Assembly: GCA_964401685.1 (NCBI GenBank) | Contig: CAYNZH010000015.1 | Coordinates: 1 to 53,759 of the forward strand | Source: DASRQK01 sp964401685 | GTDB taxonomy: Bacteria > Bacteroidota > Bacteroidia > Sphingobacteriales > Sphingobacteriaceae | DNA length: 53,759 nt | Direction of reading: 5' to 3' | Part shown: piece by piece, positions 15,401-25,389 of the stretch | How positions within the stretch are numbered: the stretch's first letter is position 1 | How the letters are laid out: every line of letters begins with the position of its first letter | The notes under the pieces: generated by a model | Databases searched by the model: none | What the model saw: the letters and a program-made list of their open reading frames with translations, nothing else | Told to the model about the DNA's origin: nothing | Program-made: the position numbers and the translations under genes

Positions 15401-15808
15401 ATGACAAAGAACGCATATAGAAAAACACCATTGAGTGAAGAGGAGCAGGAAGAATTGCAGGAGACCGTAGAAGAAAAGGCAGACGAAACCAGGAATTTCG
15501 TCAACAGACTCTTTTCATCTGCATATTTTTCTTCACAATCCTTCGTTGCTTACGTGCCCTTCATTGCGTTCATCGGGCTGCTTGCGATGGTATATATTGC
15601 AAACCGGCATTTTGCTGAAAGCACAATACGAAAAATAGACCGAATGGGCCGGGAGGTAAAGGAGATGAATTGGGAGTATAAATCAATGTCTGCAGAACTG
15701 ATGCAACAGTCAACGCAGACCGAAATTGCAAAGAAGGTCGATACCATGGGGTTGCAGGAAAGAACCGCGCCACCGATGAAAATAATGTTGACGAAAGGGA
15801 AAAAATAG
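15401..15808 (+). CDS. ftsL: FtsL-like cell-division protein
   Basis: A 135-residue bitopic membrane protein: a charged, Glu-rich cytoplasmic N-terminus (residues 1-45), one transmembrane helix (about 48-68) and an extracytoplasmic heptad-rich helix (about 70-115) that should form a coiled coil. Size, topology and position between rsmH and ftsI fit the FtsL-like protein of Bacteroidota, which would pair with FtsQ to recruit the septal synthase. Sequence similarity to proteobacterial FtsL is low, so the call rests mainly on context. The long acidic N-terminus is typical of this phylum. Confidence 0.85.
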   Translation: MTKNAYRKTPLSEEEQEELQETVEEKADETRNFVNRLFSSAYFSSQSFVAYVPFIAFIGLLAMVYIANRHFAESTIRKIDRMGREVKEMNWEYKSMSAELMQQSTQTEIAKKVDTMGLQERTAPPMKIMLTKGKK

Positions 15809-15812
15809 GTTC

Positions 15813-17594
15813 ATGAATATAAGAAACGACATACTAATCCGGGCATACCTATCTTTTGCATTCATAGTGATTTTCGCGATCGCTATTGCTGCGAAGATGT
15901 TTCATGTGCAGTATGTCGAAGGCGATGAGTGGCGTGCTAAAGCAGACAGCATGTTCACCAGGTATCAAGACGTAGAAGCCATCCGGGGCAATATTTACTC
16001 CATGGATGGAAGTTTACTAGCCACTTCGGTGCCGGAATACGACATTCGCATGGATATGCTAGCTTCAGGAATTGAGGACGAAGCTGTTTTCCTTTCCAAA
16101 GTCGACTCTTTGGCAACCAAACTGTCAGAAATATTCAACGACAAAAGTCCCTCCCAATATGTGCAGAGCCTTAAAGAGGCCAGACGTAAGGGGAATCGCT
16201 ATTTCCTAATCAAAAGGAATGTCAGTCATCAAGATTACAAGGCCCTTCGGGATTTTCCTATTTTCAACTTAGGACGGTATAGAGGCGGAATGATTGCAGA
16301 AAGAAAAAATAAAAGAATCCGACCCTTCCAAAATCTCGCGGCCAGAACCATAGGATATAAAATCAGCGCAGAAAACGTCCACGTGGGTCTGGAAGGCGCT
16401 TACGGTGAATACATAGATGGAACGAATGGCAAAAGGTTGGTGCAGAGAATAGCAGGCGGGGTTTGGATGCCTGTAAACCGCGACGTAGAGATTGCACCGG
16501 TCGACGGAGCGGATATCATCTCTACTATAGACGTCAACATGCAGGACATGGCACAGAGGGCTCTGGAGAAACAGCTCATCGAGAGCGATGCCGACAATGG
16601 CACCGTCATTTTGATGGATGTCAAAACCGGGCACATCAAAGCGGTTGCCAATTTCACAAAAGACAGCGATGGACAGTACAGGGAAAAATTCAATTACGCT
16701 ATTGCACAAAGCTCAGAACCCGGTTCTACCTTTAAATTGGCCTCTTTTTTAATTGCACTGGAAGACGGAATTGTGGACACAGGAACGATGATAGATACGG
16801 GTAACGGTACTTACAGAGTGCACAGACACACCATACGTGATACCCGCGCGTACGGCGAGATTTCTGTGAAAAGAGCCTTTGAAGTTTCATCCAACACGGC
16901 AATTGTACGCATCATTCACGAGGCATATAAAGACAACCCCGCGGCGTTTACTAAAAAATTGCAAGCGCTGCGACTGCATGAGCCAACAGGACTGCAAATT
17001 CCAGGGGAAGGCAATCCGCTCATCAAGACGCCAGACAATAAATCCTGGAGCGGACTCACACTACCACAAATGGCCTATGGCTACGAATTGCACATGACGC
17101 CCCTGCAGATGCTCACCTTGTATAATGCTATTGCAAACGACGGCAAAATGGTGGCTCCCCTATTTGTAAAGGAAATCAGGCATCTGGGGAATACGCTGCA
17201 GCTATTCGACACCAGGGTGATCAAAGATAAGGTTGCATCGGCAAAGACCATCCGTGCTTTGCAAGAGATGATGGAAGGCGTGATGGAACATGGTACAGGA
17301 AAGAGCATACAGCCTTCGCGTTACACCATGGCAGGGAAAACCGGGACTGCGCAGATGGCAGATGGCTCGGCAGGCTATAGCAGACGGCGCTACCAGTCCT
17401 CCTTTGCAGGATACTTCCCTGCGGACAACCCGAAGTACTCAATGATTGTGGTCATTCAGAACCCGAAAAACGGTTATTATGGTGCTTCCATTGCCGGGCC
17501 GGTGTTTAGGGAGCTGGCCGATATGGTTTATGCCAACGATCTGGATATGCATACTCATTTTCAAGAATTACAATTGGCAGAGTTGCAGCAATGA
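15813..17594 (+). CDS. ftsI: Septal peptidoglycan transpeptidase (PBP3/FtsI)
   Basis: A 593-residue class B penicillin-binding protein that cross-links septal peptidoglycan. It has an N-terminal membrane anchor (about residues 10-30), the dimerisation domain with RGNIYSMDG, and a transpeptidase domain with the active-site STFK (305-308), SSN (359-361) and KTG (509-511). The protein ends soon after the transpeptidase fold (ELQLAELQQ) and carries no PASTA domain, although many Bacteroidota FtsI proteins are about 650-700 residues with one. It starts 4 bases after ftsL and overlaps murE by 4 bases (ATGA). Confidence 0.95.
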   Translation: MNIRNDILIRAYLSFAFIVIFAIAIAAKMFHVQYVEGDEWRAKADSMFTRYQDVEAIRGNIYSMDGSLLATSVPEYDIRMDMLASGIEDEAVFLSKVDSLATKLSEIFNDKSPSQYVQSLKEARRKGNRYFLIKRNVSHQDYKALRDFPIFNLGRYRGGMIAERKNKRIRPFQNLAARTIGYKISAENVHVGLEGAYGEYIDGTNGKRLVQRIAGGVWMPVNRDVEIAPVDGADIISTIDVNMQDMAQRALEKQLIESDADNGTVILMDVKTGHIKAVANFTKDSDGQYREKFNYAIAQSSEPGSTFKLASFLIALEDGIVDTGTMIDTGNGTYRVHRHTIRDTRAYGEISVKRAFEVSSNTAIVRIIHEAYKDNPAAFTKKLQALRLHEPTGLQIPGEGNPLIKTPDNKSWSGLTLPQMAYGYELHMTPLQMLTLYNAIANDGKMVAPLFVKEIRHLGNTLQLFDTRVIKDKVASAKTIRALQEMMEGVMEHGTGKSIQPSRYTMAGKTGTAQMADGSAGYSRRRYQSSFAGYFPADNPKYSMIVVIQNPKNGYYGASIAGPVFRELADMVYANDLDMHTHFQELQLAELQQ

Positions 17595-19051
17595 TAGAAC
17601 TGAAGGACATATTATATGGAATTCCTGTAAAAGAGGTCATTGGCTCGCTCGACAGAGAAATTGAGCAGGTCGATTTTGACTCCCGTTTAGTCGGGAATGA
17701 TACGTTATTCGTGGCAGTGAACGGTATTCAAAACGACGGACACCGCTTCATAGACAATGCCATTGAAGCGGGCGCTACCGCCATTCTCTGTGAGGATTTT
17801 CCCAGTACAATAGCTGAGCATGTCACGTATATTAAAGTTGACAGCACATCGTTCGCCCTGGGAGTAGTAGCGAGTAATTTTTACGGCAAGCCCTCCAGGA
17901 AGCTAAAATTGGTCGGAGTTACCGGAACCAATGGCAAAACAACAGTTTCCACCTTGCTTTATCAGCTCTTTCAGGCACTTGGCTATGGAGCAGGACTGAT
18001 TTCAACCGTTGAAAATCGGGTCGCTACAACCGTGCTTCCTGCCACCCATACCACGCCCGACCCTTTGCAGATCAATCAACTTCTTGCCCAGATGGTCGAG
18101 CAGGGTTGTGATTATTGTTTTATGGAAGTGAGCTCCCATGCGATCGTCCAACAGCGGATTGCTGGTCTTGATTTTGCAGGGGGTATTTTTACCAATCTTA
18201 GCCACGACCATCTGGATTTTCATGAGACTTTTGCAAATTACCTGCAGGCAAAACAATCTTTTTTTGATGGTTTAGGCAAATCTGCATTTGCTCTCTACAA
18301 TGTGGACGATAAGAACGGAGAAATTATGGTCCAAAATTCGTTTGCATTTAAAAAATCCTATGCACTGAAAAATATGGCAGACTTCAAGGCGAAAGTCATG
18401 GAGACTCATTTTGAGGGTACAAAACTGCTCATCGACCAACAAGAAATCTGGGTTAAGCTGGTCGGAAAATTCAATGCTTACAATCTACTAGCCGCTTACG
18501 GCGCTGCCATTCTGTTGGAGCAAGAAACCTTGAAAGTTCTGACTGCGCTGAGTGGCTTGGAAGGCGCGGAAGGTCGCTTTGAGTCAGTGATTTCCACTTC
18601 GGGAGTCGTTGGCATTGTCGATTATGCACATACGCCTGACGCAGTAGAGAATGTACTGGAAGCCATACAGCAACTTCGTCGCGGAGAAGAAAAAGTCATC
18701 ACCGTAATAGGTTGTGGTGGCGACCGCGACAAAACCAAAAGGCCAGAAATGGCCGCTGTTGCCTTGAAATATAGCGACACCGTAATTCTGACCTCCGACA
18801 ACCCTCGGACAGAGGATCCAGCCACGATCATCAAGGACATGGAAGCCGGGATTCCCCAAGATAAAAGGAGACATTCCTTTTCCATTGCAGATAGAAAGGA
18901 AGCAATCCGTGCGGCTATACATCTGGCTCAAAAAGGAGACATCGTGCTTATTGCTGGCAAAGGACATGAAAATTACCAGGAGATCGGACACACGCGATAT
19001 CCGTTTGACGATATGGAACATTTAATAGAAGCATTTAACGAACAACGATAA
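17591..19051 (+). CDS. murE: UDP-MurNAc-L-Ala-D-Glu:meso-diaminopimelate ligase
   Basis: A 486-residue Mur ligase adding the third stem-peptide residue of peptidoglycan. The ATP loop is TGTNGKTT (111-118), the probable carbamylated lysine is Lys221 (YLQAKQSFF), and the substrate motif is DNPR (403-406). DNPR is the signature of meso-diaminopimelate-adding enzymes, as opposed to the lysine-adding form, so the wall is predicted to be of the DAP type. ATGA overlap with ftsI suggests translational coupling; mraY follows after one base. Confidence 0.97.
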   Translation: MIELKDILYGIPVKEVIGSLDREIEQVDFDSRLVGNDTLFVAVNGIQNDGHRFIDNAIEAGATAILCEDFPSTIAEHVTYIKVDSTSFALGVVASNFYGKPSRKLKLVGVTGTNGKTTVSTLLYQLFQALGYGAGLISTVENRVATTVLPATHTTPDPLQINQLLAQMVEQGCDYCFMEVSSHAIVQQRIAGLDFAGGIFTNLSHDHLDFHETFANYLQAKQSFFDGLGKSAFALYNVDDKNGEIMVQNSFAFKKSYALKNMADFKAKVMETHFEGTKLLIDQQEIWVKLVGKFNAYNLLAAYGAAILLEQETLKVLTALSGLEGAEGRFESVISTSGVVGIVDYAHTPDAVENVLEAIQQLRRGEEKVITVIGCGGDRDKTKRPEMAAVALKYSDTVILTSDNPRTEDPATIIKDMEAGIPQDKRRHSFSIADRKEAIRAAIHLAQKGDIVLIAGKGHENYQEIGHTRYPFDDMEHLIEAFNEQR

Positions 19052-19052
19052 T

Positions 19053-20297
19053 ATGCTATACCACCTGATCACTTGGATTGAAGAATCCACACATATTCCT
19101 GGAATGGGCGTATTTCAGTACATTTCTTTCCGTACCGCGATGGCGGTGATCGTTTCCCTGCTGATCACAACTGTGTTTGGCCGGCAACTGATCAATATAC
19201 TGCAAAAAAAGCAGGTGGGTGAAACTGTCCGGAATCTAGGTCTAGCAGGTGAAAAAGAAAAAGAAGGGACACCGACAATGGGTGGTCTCATCATTATCGC
19301 TGGGATACTTGTGCCCACTTTACTATTCGCCAAGCTGGACAATATCTACGTGATACTCATGATCATCACCACATTGTGGATGGGCGCAATAGGATTTCTG
19401 GACGATTACATCAAAGTGTTCAGGAAAAACAAACAAGGTTTGGCGGGACGGTTCAAGATCATTGGCCAGGTTGGACTTGGCGGGCTGATCGCGTTTACCA
19501 TGTTTTTCCACCCGGATATTGTGGTGAGGCAAAACGTAAGCGATCCGGTCCCCGGCAAATCCGTACAAGTTCATTTTCATGAGTCCACTGGCGAAAGCTA
19601 TTACACGGAGGATGTTAAATCTACTAAAACCAATATCCCTTTTTATAAGAATAACGAATTCGACTACGCGCAGGTATTCAAATCTTTTGGAGGTGACTCA
19701 CAGACTCTGGTTTTTGTGATCTTTCTGATAGTGGTCGTTTTCATTGTCGCAGCGGTTTCAAATGGAGCAAATATTACTGATGGGATCGATGGTCTCGCAA
19801 CGGGAACCTCGGCCATCATCGGTGGCACCCTCGCGATCCTCGCCTACGTCTCGGGTAACGTGATCTTTTCGGACTACCTCAATATTATGTACATTCCCAA
19901 TTCCGGGGAACTCGTCATCTTCGCGGGGGCATTCGTTGGTGCATGCACCGGGTTCATGTGGTACAATTCGTATCCCGCACAAGTTTTTATGGGTGATACA
20001 GGCAGTTTAGCGATTGGTGGGATTATTGCCGCTTTCGCAATTTTGATACGTAAAGAGTTGCTGATCCCGGTTTTATGCGGCGTATTTCTGGTCGAAAACT
20101 TGTCGGTCATTCTCCAGGTCACCTATTTCAAATATACGAAAAAAAGATTTGGCGAGGGAAAACGTATTTTTCTAATGTCTCCCCTGCACCATCATTTTCA
20201 GAAAAAAGGCTATCATGAGGCCAAAATCGTCACTCGATTTATGATTGTAGGGGTGATTTTGGCTGTTTTAACCATCGTGACCCTGAAAACCCGATAA
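19053..20297 (+). CDS. mraY: Phospho-MurNAc-pentapeptide transferase
   Basis: A 414-residue multi-helix membrane enzyme that attaches phospho-MurNAc-pentapeptide to undecaprenyl phosphate, forming lipid I. Catalytic segments are FLDDYIKV, ITDGIDGLATG and GDTGSLAIGG, with LMSPLHHHFQKKGY near the C-terminus. It is about 50 residues longer than the proteobacterial enzyme because of a hydrophilic insert around residues 160-205 (the region with HFHESTGESYYTED), a known Bacteroidota feature. It lies between murE and murD with gaps of 1 and 5 bases. Confidence 0.97.
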   Translation: MLYHLITWIEESTHIPGMGVFQYISFRTAMAVIVSLLITTVFGRQLINILQKKQVGETVRNLGLAGEKEKEGTPTMGGLIIIAGILVPTLLFAKLDNIYVILMIITTLWMGAIGFLDDYIKVFRKNKQGLAGRFKIIGQVGLGGLIAFTMFFHPDIVVRQNVSDPVPGKSVQVHFHESTGESYYTEDVKSTKTNIPFYKNNEFDYAQVFKSFGGDSQTLVFVIFLIVVVFIVAAVSNGANITDGIDGLATGTSAIIGGTLAILAYVSGNVIFSDYLNIMYIPNSGELVIFAGAFVGACTGFMWYNSYPAQVFMGDTGSLAIGGIIAAFAILIRKELLIPVLCGVFLVENLSVILQVTYFKYTKKRFGEGKRIFLMSPLHHHFQKKGYHEAKIVTRFMIVGVILAVLTIVTLKTR

Positions 20298-20302
20298 TAA
20301 GA

Positions 20303-21676
20303 ATGAAAAACGAACTAACATATCATTATCCCCAGCAAGGTAAACTTGTGATCCTCGGCGCAGGAGAAAGCGGCTTCGGTGCTGCGGTTCTCGGCCAGGC
20401 AAAGGGATTTGATGTGTTTGTGTCCGACTCGGGGAAGATCGAACCCAAGTACAAGGAAAAGTTGAAAGCCCGTGGGATAGTTTTCGAAGAAGAAAATCAC
20501 GACCTGCCGAGGATTATGAGCGCGGATCTTGTCGTGAAAAGTCCGGGCATCCCCAGGTCTCTTCCGCTGATCCAGTCACTCCTTAGCAATGACATTCCGG
20601 TAATAGGCGAGATCGAGTTTGCGGGGCAGTACACCAAGGCCAAAATAATCGGCATCACAGGGTCCAATGGCAAGTCTACAACGACTATGCTCAGTTATTA
20701 CATGCTGAAAAACGCCGGTCTCTCAGTCGGATTGGCCGGAAACATCGGCCAGAGCTTTGCCTTACAAGTTGCCGAACAGGAAGTCGACATGTACGTGCTC
20801 GAGTTGAGTAGTTTTATGCTGGATGATATGCAGTATTTCCGCGTTCACATCGCTGTCTTGTTGAATATTACCGCCGATCACCTTGATCGTTATGACTACA
20901 AGCTGGAAAACTACATAAACTCAAAGTTTCGCATACTCAACAACCAAACCGCTGAGGATCTTTTCATTTACTGTGCAGATGATCCGCTGATACAAGAGGG
21001 GTTAAAATCCCATGATACACAGGCTACAAAATGGCCGTTTAGCCTGGAAAGGCAGCTCGATCCAGGGAGTTATCTGGAAAATATTGAAGAATTGATAATT
21101 AAAACACCAAAAAGCGAGATATTTACAATGAATATACACGAATTATCCATGCAAGGGAAGCACAATGTCTACAACAACATGGCTTCCGGTCTGATTGCTA
21201 AGGCACAGGAACTCAGAAATGCGACCATGAAAGAGAGCATGGGCTCTTATCAAAATATTCCCCATAGGCTTGAGTTTGTCGCAGGCATCGCGGGCGTAAA
21301 TTACATTAACGACTCCAAAGCCACCAATGTCAATTCTGTTTGGTACGCGCTGGAGAGTTTTTCCCCTGAAATAGTCTTGATTATGGGCGGTGTCGATAAG
21401 GGAAACGACTATCACATGCTGATGGACCTGGTGAAATCCAAGGTCAAGGCCATCATTTGCATAGGTCAAGACAATAGCAGGATTTACGACGTATTTGAGC
21501 ACGAAGTCGAGTATCTAGTGAACAGCTCCGACATGGTCGATGCAGTGAATATTGCCTCTCATCTGGCCAAAAAGGGAGATACCGTTTTGTTATCTCCCGC
21601 CTGTGCCAGTTTTGACCGCTTCAAAAATTATGAAGACAGAGGAAATCAGTTTAAAGCCGCAGTAATGGCATTGTAA
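20303..21676 (+). CDS. murD: UDP-MurNAc-L-alanine:D-glutamate ligase
   Basis: A 457-residue Mur ligase that adds D-glutamate, the second stem residue. The N-terminal UDP-binding fold (LVILGAGESGFGAA) is followed by the ATP loop GITGSNGKSTTT (near residue 115), the central NITADHLDRYD block and the C-terminal INDSKATNVNSVW and LSPACASFDRFKNYEDRG motifs. Length and motifs are complete. ftsW follows directly. Confidence 0.97.
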   Translation: MKNELTYHYPQQGKLVILGAGESGFGAAVLGQAKGFDVFVSDSGKIEPKYKEKLKARGIVFEEENHDLPRIMSADLVVKSPGIPRSLPLIQSLLSNDIPVIGEIEFAGQYTKAKIIGITGSNGKSTTTMLSYYMLKNAGLSVGLAGNIGQSFALQVAEQEVDMYVLELSSFMLDDMQYFRVHIAVLLNITADHLDRYDYKLENYINSKFRILNNQTAEDLFIYCADDPLIQEGLKSHDTQATKWPFSLERQLDPGSYLENIEELIIKTPKSEIFTMNIHELSMQGKHNVYNNMASGLIAKAQELRNATMKESMGSYQNIPHRLEFVAGIAGVNYINDSKATNVNSVWYALESFSPEIVLIMGGVDKGNDYHMLMDLVKSKVKAIICIGQDNSRIYDVFEHEVEYLVNSSDMVDAVNIASHLAKKGDTVLLSPACASFDRFKNYEDRGNQFKAAVMAL

Positions 21677-21699
21677 AATTGGATAAAAGCAAGAAGGAA

Positions 21700-22896
21700 A
21701 TGGAAAGAGCTTTTTCAAATCTTAAGGGAGATCGCTGGTTGTGGATCATCGTGATCATACTATCCGTATGGTCCTTGCTTGCCGTGTACAGTTCAGTCGG
21801 CACACTTGCCTACAAGGAGGGGAAAGGCACAGAGTTTTATCTGATAAAGCACACACTATTGATTTTCGGCGGATTTGCGTTGACCTACATTTCTCATTTG
21901 CTCGATTACCGCTGGTACGCCGGAATTTCAAAAATTTTGATGGCGATCACCATCCCCTTACTGTTGTACACCCTATTTTTTGGTAATACCATAAACGAAG
22001 CCAATCGCTGGGTCACGATACCGGGGGTCAATTTGACTTTTCAGACATCAGATTTAGCCAAACTCGCGCTGATCACTTTTCTCGCTCGCACACTGACCCG
22101 AAAACAGGAGAACATCAAAAACATGAAAAAAGCACTGCTTCCCATCATGGGATCTGTGTGTGTTATTTTTCTTTTGATCGCACCGGCAAACCTTTCCACC
22201 GCACTGATGTTGTTCGGCGTAAGCGTGCTCCTACTTATTATCGGCAGGATCAGTATAAGGCAAATACTTTATGTCTGCACGGCTGTGTTTCTGCTCTTGG
22301 TGCTTGTTGTTTCCCTTGGCCCAAGGCGCAAAACCTATATTTCCCGGGTGGAAACATTTATGGGTTGGAAGGAGGGAACCCCCGCGGATCAGGATAAGTC
22401 TTTCCAGTCTGATCAGGCAAAAATAGCCATTGCAAGCGGACAGTTGTTCGGCAAAGGCCCCGGTAATAGTGTTCAACGGAACATATTGCCACATCCTTAT
22501 TCGGATTTTATTTTCGCCATCATTGTCGAAGAATACGGCGCCGTTGGCGGGCTTGTGTTATTGTCGTTGTACGTCGCGCTTATGTTTAGATGCATACGCA
22601 TCGTTACGCTCAGCCCCAAAGCTTTTGGCGCCTTGCTCGCGGCGGGCCTTGGCTTTAGCTTGGCACTTCAAGCTCTGGGCAATATGGCCGTTGCCGTTGG
22701 GCTAGGTCCGGTCACCGGCATTCCGTTGCCTTTAGTGAGTATGGGCGGAACGTCGATTTTATTTACCAGTATCGCTCTCGGAATCATCTTAAGTGTGAGC
22801 AGAAATATAGAAGAATTGAATACCTCAGCTGAAGAAAGCCACAACAAGCCCTTGGCACGCAAGGTTGTTGTCGGTGAAATCAAAGCGACAGGATAA
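21700..22896 (+). CDS. ftsW: Lipid II polymerase FtsW (SEDS family)
   Basis: A SEDS-family glycosyltransferase with about ten membrane helices that polymerises lipid II at the septum together with FtsI. Characteristic segments are NEANRWVTIPGVNLTFQTSDLAKLALI, the invariant Asp in QTSDLAK, the FGKGPGNSVQRNILPHPYSDFIFA loop and LPLVSMGGTS near the end. I chose the ATG at 21700 (MERAFSNLKGDRWLW, about 398 residues) because relatives begin a few residues before the KGDR block. An in-frame TTG at 21679, two bases after murD, would add 7 residues. A purine-rich AAGAAGGAA immediately precedes the ATG. Confidence 0.94.
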   Translation: MERAFSNLKGDRWLWIIVIILSVWSLLAVYSSVGTLAYKEGKGTEFYLIKHTLLIFGGFALTYISHLLDYRWYAGISKILMAITIPLLLYTLFFGNTINEANRWVTIPGVNLTFQTSDLAKLALITFLARTLTRKQENIKNMKKALLPIMGSVCVIFLLIAPANLSTALMLFGVSVLLLIIGRISIRQILYVCTAVFLLLVLVVSLGPRRKTYISRVETFMGWKEGTPADQDKSFQSDQAKIAIASGQLFGKGPGNSVQRNILPHPYSDFIFAIIVEEYGAVGGLVLLSLYVALMFRCIRIVTLSPKAFGALLAAGLGFSLALQALGNMAVAVGLGPVTGIPLPLVSMGGTSILFTSIALGIILSVSRNIEELNTSAEESHNKPLARKVVVGEIKATG

Positions 22897-22909
22897 AATT
22901 AAATTACGC

Positions 22910-24010
22910 ATGGCAGTTAACATCATCATCAGTGGAGGCGGAACAGGAGGACATATCTTCCCTGCGATAGCTATTGCCAATGCGCTCCAGAAGCTAGCGC
23001 CCGATACCAACATCCTGTTCGTTGGAGCTGAAGGCCGTATGGAAATGGAAAAAGTACCAGCTGCAGGCTATAAAATCATCGGGCTGGATATACAAGGAAT
23101 CAACAGGTCTTCCCTGTGGAAAAATCTGCAATTGCCCTTTAAGCTATTGGCAAGTATGCGCAAGGCCAGGGTTATTATCCGGGAGTTCAATCCCCATGTC
23201 GCGGTAGGGGTCGGCGGTTATGCGTCCGGCCCTTTACTGCTGGCAGCCAAAGGCATGGGAATTCCCTACTTGATTCAGGAACAAAACTCTTACGCAGGGT
23301 TGACCAATAAACGGTTGGGTGGTAGTGCTCAGAAAATTTGCGTGGCCTTCGAAGGCATGGAAAAGTTCTTCCCCGCCGGCAAAATCCTTCTCAGCGGTAA
23401 TCCCATAAGGAGGGCCGCAATCGATATTTCAGGAAAATCAGTGGAGGCACAGCAATTTTTCGGTTTAGACCCCGATAAGGCTTGCATCCTGATCACAGGT
23501 GGAAGCTTGGGTGCAAGGACACTTAACCTAAGTTTGCTGAATCATCTCGACCTGCTTCGCAGCTCGGGAGTTCAGGTATTGTGGCAATGCGGGCCGTTAT
23601 ACTACGAAAAACTCAAATCCCAGGTTGAGGACTACGCCAATGTCCATCTACACCCGTTTTTACAACGCATGGATTTGGCGTATGCCGCTGCGGATCTGAT
23701 TGTTTCCAGAGCTGGTGCAGGCACTATCGCCGAGTTGTGCGCAATAGGTAAGCCAGTGATTCTGGTTCCGTCGCCTAACGTCGCGGAGGACCACCAAACT
23801 AAAAACGCAATGGCGCTGGCAACGCACGAGGCTGCCATCGTCATCACGGATGTCGATGCTCCCAGCCGGCTGATTCCACATGCGTTGGAACTCCTGGAGC
23901 AGCCTCACTCCCTGAGTAAACTGTCAGCAAATATTTCTACCCTGGCAAAAACGGATGCAGACGAAGTTATTGCCCGGGAAATACTAAAAATAGCGGAGGG
24001 AAAGCAATGA
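22910..24010 (+). CDS. murG: UDP-GlcNAc:lipid I N-acetylglucosaminyltransferase
   Basis: A 366-residue GT28 enzyme that converts lipid I to lipid II at the inner face of the membrane. The N-terminal GGGTGGHIFPA loop, the GVGGYASGP block and the C-terminal SRAGAGTIAELCAIGKPVILVPSP nucleotide-binding segment are intact. The ATG at 22910 gives MAVNIIISGGGTGGH; the frame is open to 22865, inside ftsW, but that extension is not conserved. It overlaps murC by 4 bases (ATGA). Confidence 0.97.
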   Translation: MAVNIIISGGGTGGHIFPAIAIANALQKLAPDTNILFVGAEGRMEMEKVPAAGYKIIGLDIQGINRSSLWKNLQLPFKLLASMRKARVIIREFNPHVAVGVGGYASGPLLLAAKGMGIPYLIQEQNSYAGLTNKRLGGSAQKICVAFEGMEKFFPAGKILLSGNPIRRAAIDISGKSVEAQQFFGLDPDKACILITGGSLGARTLNLSLLNHLDLLRSSGVQVLWQCGPLYYEKLKSQVEDYANVHLHPFLQRMDLAYAAADLIVSRAGAGTIAELCAIGKPVILVPSPNVAEDHQTKNAMALATHEAAIVITDVDAPSRLIPHALELLEQPHSLSKLSANISTLAKTDADEVIAREILKIAEGKQ

Positions 24011-25389
24011 TTGACAAAATCAGGTACGTGTACTTCATAGGTATAGGCGGCATCGGGATGAGCGCCTTGGCCAGATACTTTCGCCATCAGGGTTGCAGGG
24101 TTGTCGGCTACGACAAAACGGAGACCGCATTAACCCAGTCACTGGTAGAAGAAGGCATTTCAGTGCATTACGAGGACAAAGTCGTAAACGTCGATCCCGA
24201 TTTTTTTACCATCGACGACGAACATCTGGTGGTATGGACACCAGCCATACCCCGGGATTTACAGATTCTGAACGCCTTTATTCAGGCCGGCGTCCCCCTG
24301 CGAAAGCGTTCCGAGGTATTGGGTATGATCAGCAAAAACCGTTTCACCATCGCTATCGCGGGAACACATGGTAAAACCACGACTTCCAGCATTGTTGCCC
24401 ATTTGTTGACGGACAGTGGATACGGATGTTCGGCATTTTTAGGTGGGATTGCTACAAATTATAACAGCAATCTACTTACGGGGTCGAATAACGTCATCGT
24501 CGTGGAAGCCGACGAATACGACCGATCATTTTTGACATTGCACCCAGATATAGCCATTGTAACCTCTGCGGACGCCGATCACCTCGATATATACGGTTCG
24601 AAGGAACAGTTGCAGGAATCCTTTGGCGAGTTCCTCAAGCAGGTGAGCACTACAGGGCAGAAAATAATTAAAAAAGACCTTCCCTTTGATGCGACAACCT
24701 ACTATCATGCTGCGCACGACATGGCACGTGGCCAAGTTCCTCAAAGCAGCAGCTTCGCTGTGGCAACAAACATCCGGGTTCATGCAGAGGAGTTTTACTT
24801 CGACTATCTCGATGAGCACGGTGAAATTCGGGACATTATTCTGGGTATACCTGGTCAACATAATGTGGAAAACGCTGTTGCCGCTATACGTGTCGCGAGA
24901 AACCTAGGCATAGACAACGAAAGGATAAAGCATGCACTGAGCAATTTTAAAGGAGTTAAAAGACGTTTCGAATACATCTATCGCGAGGACGGTTTCGTGT
25001 ATATAGACGATTATGCACATCATCCTCAGGAGCTGCGAGCCCTGCTACACGCGGTAAAGGCGCTATATCCAAACAGAGAACTTACTCTTGTTTTTCAGCC
25101 CCATCTCTATTCCCGGACCCAGGACTTTATGGATGAGTTCGCAAGTACGTTATCTGAAGTAGATCAGCTGATTCTTATGCCAATATATCCCGCAAGGGAA
25201 CTGCCCATTCCAGGAGTAGATTCCGAAGTGTTGCTTGAAAAATGCCAATCAAGAGGCAAGCAATTGCTCGACGAACAGCAAGTAAAGCACTATATTTCCA
25301 AGGAAAAACCTTCTTTGCTGGTGACAGCGGGCGCAGGAAATATTGATCGATTGGTTCAACCATTAAAAGAAATTTATGCTAATGCGTAA
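24007..25389 (+). CDS. murC: UDP-MurNAc:L-alanine ligase
   Basis: A 460-residue Mur ligase that adds the first stem residue, L-alanine. It shows the N-terminal FIGIGGIGMSALA fold, the ATP loop AGTHGKTTT, EADEYDRSFL, the central ADADHLDIYG and the C-terminal IDDYAHHPQEL with VFQPHLYSRT. No ddl gene lies between murC and ftsQ, unlike in E. coli, but this is common in Bacteroidota. The 3' end overlaps ftsQ by 8 or 14 bases. Confidence 0.97.
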   Translation: MIDKIRYVYFIGIGGIGMSALARYFRHQGCRVVGYDKTETALTQSLVEEGISVHYEDKVVNVDPDFFTIDDEHLVVWTPAIPRDLQILNAFIQAGVPLRKRSEVLGMISKNRFTIAIAGTHGKTTTSSIVAHLLTDSGYGCSAFLGGIATNYNSNLLTGSNNVIVVEADEYDRSFLTLHPDIAIVTSADADHLDIYGSKEQLQESFGEFLKQVSTTGQKIIKKDLPFDATTYYHAAHDMARGQVPQSSSFAVATNIRVHAEEFYFDYLDEHGEIRDIILGIPGQHNVENAVAAIRVARNLGIDNERIKHALSNFKGVKRRFEYIYREDGFVYIDDYAHHPQELRALLHAVKALYPNRELTLVFQPHLYSRTQDFMDEFASTLSEVDQLILMPIYPARELPIPGVDSEVLLEKCQSRGKQLLDEQQVKHYISKEKPSLLVTAGAGNIDRLVQPLKEIYANA

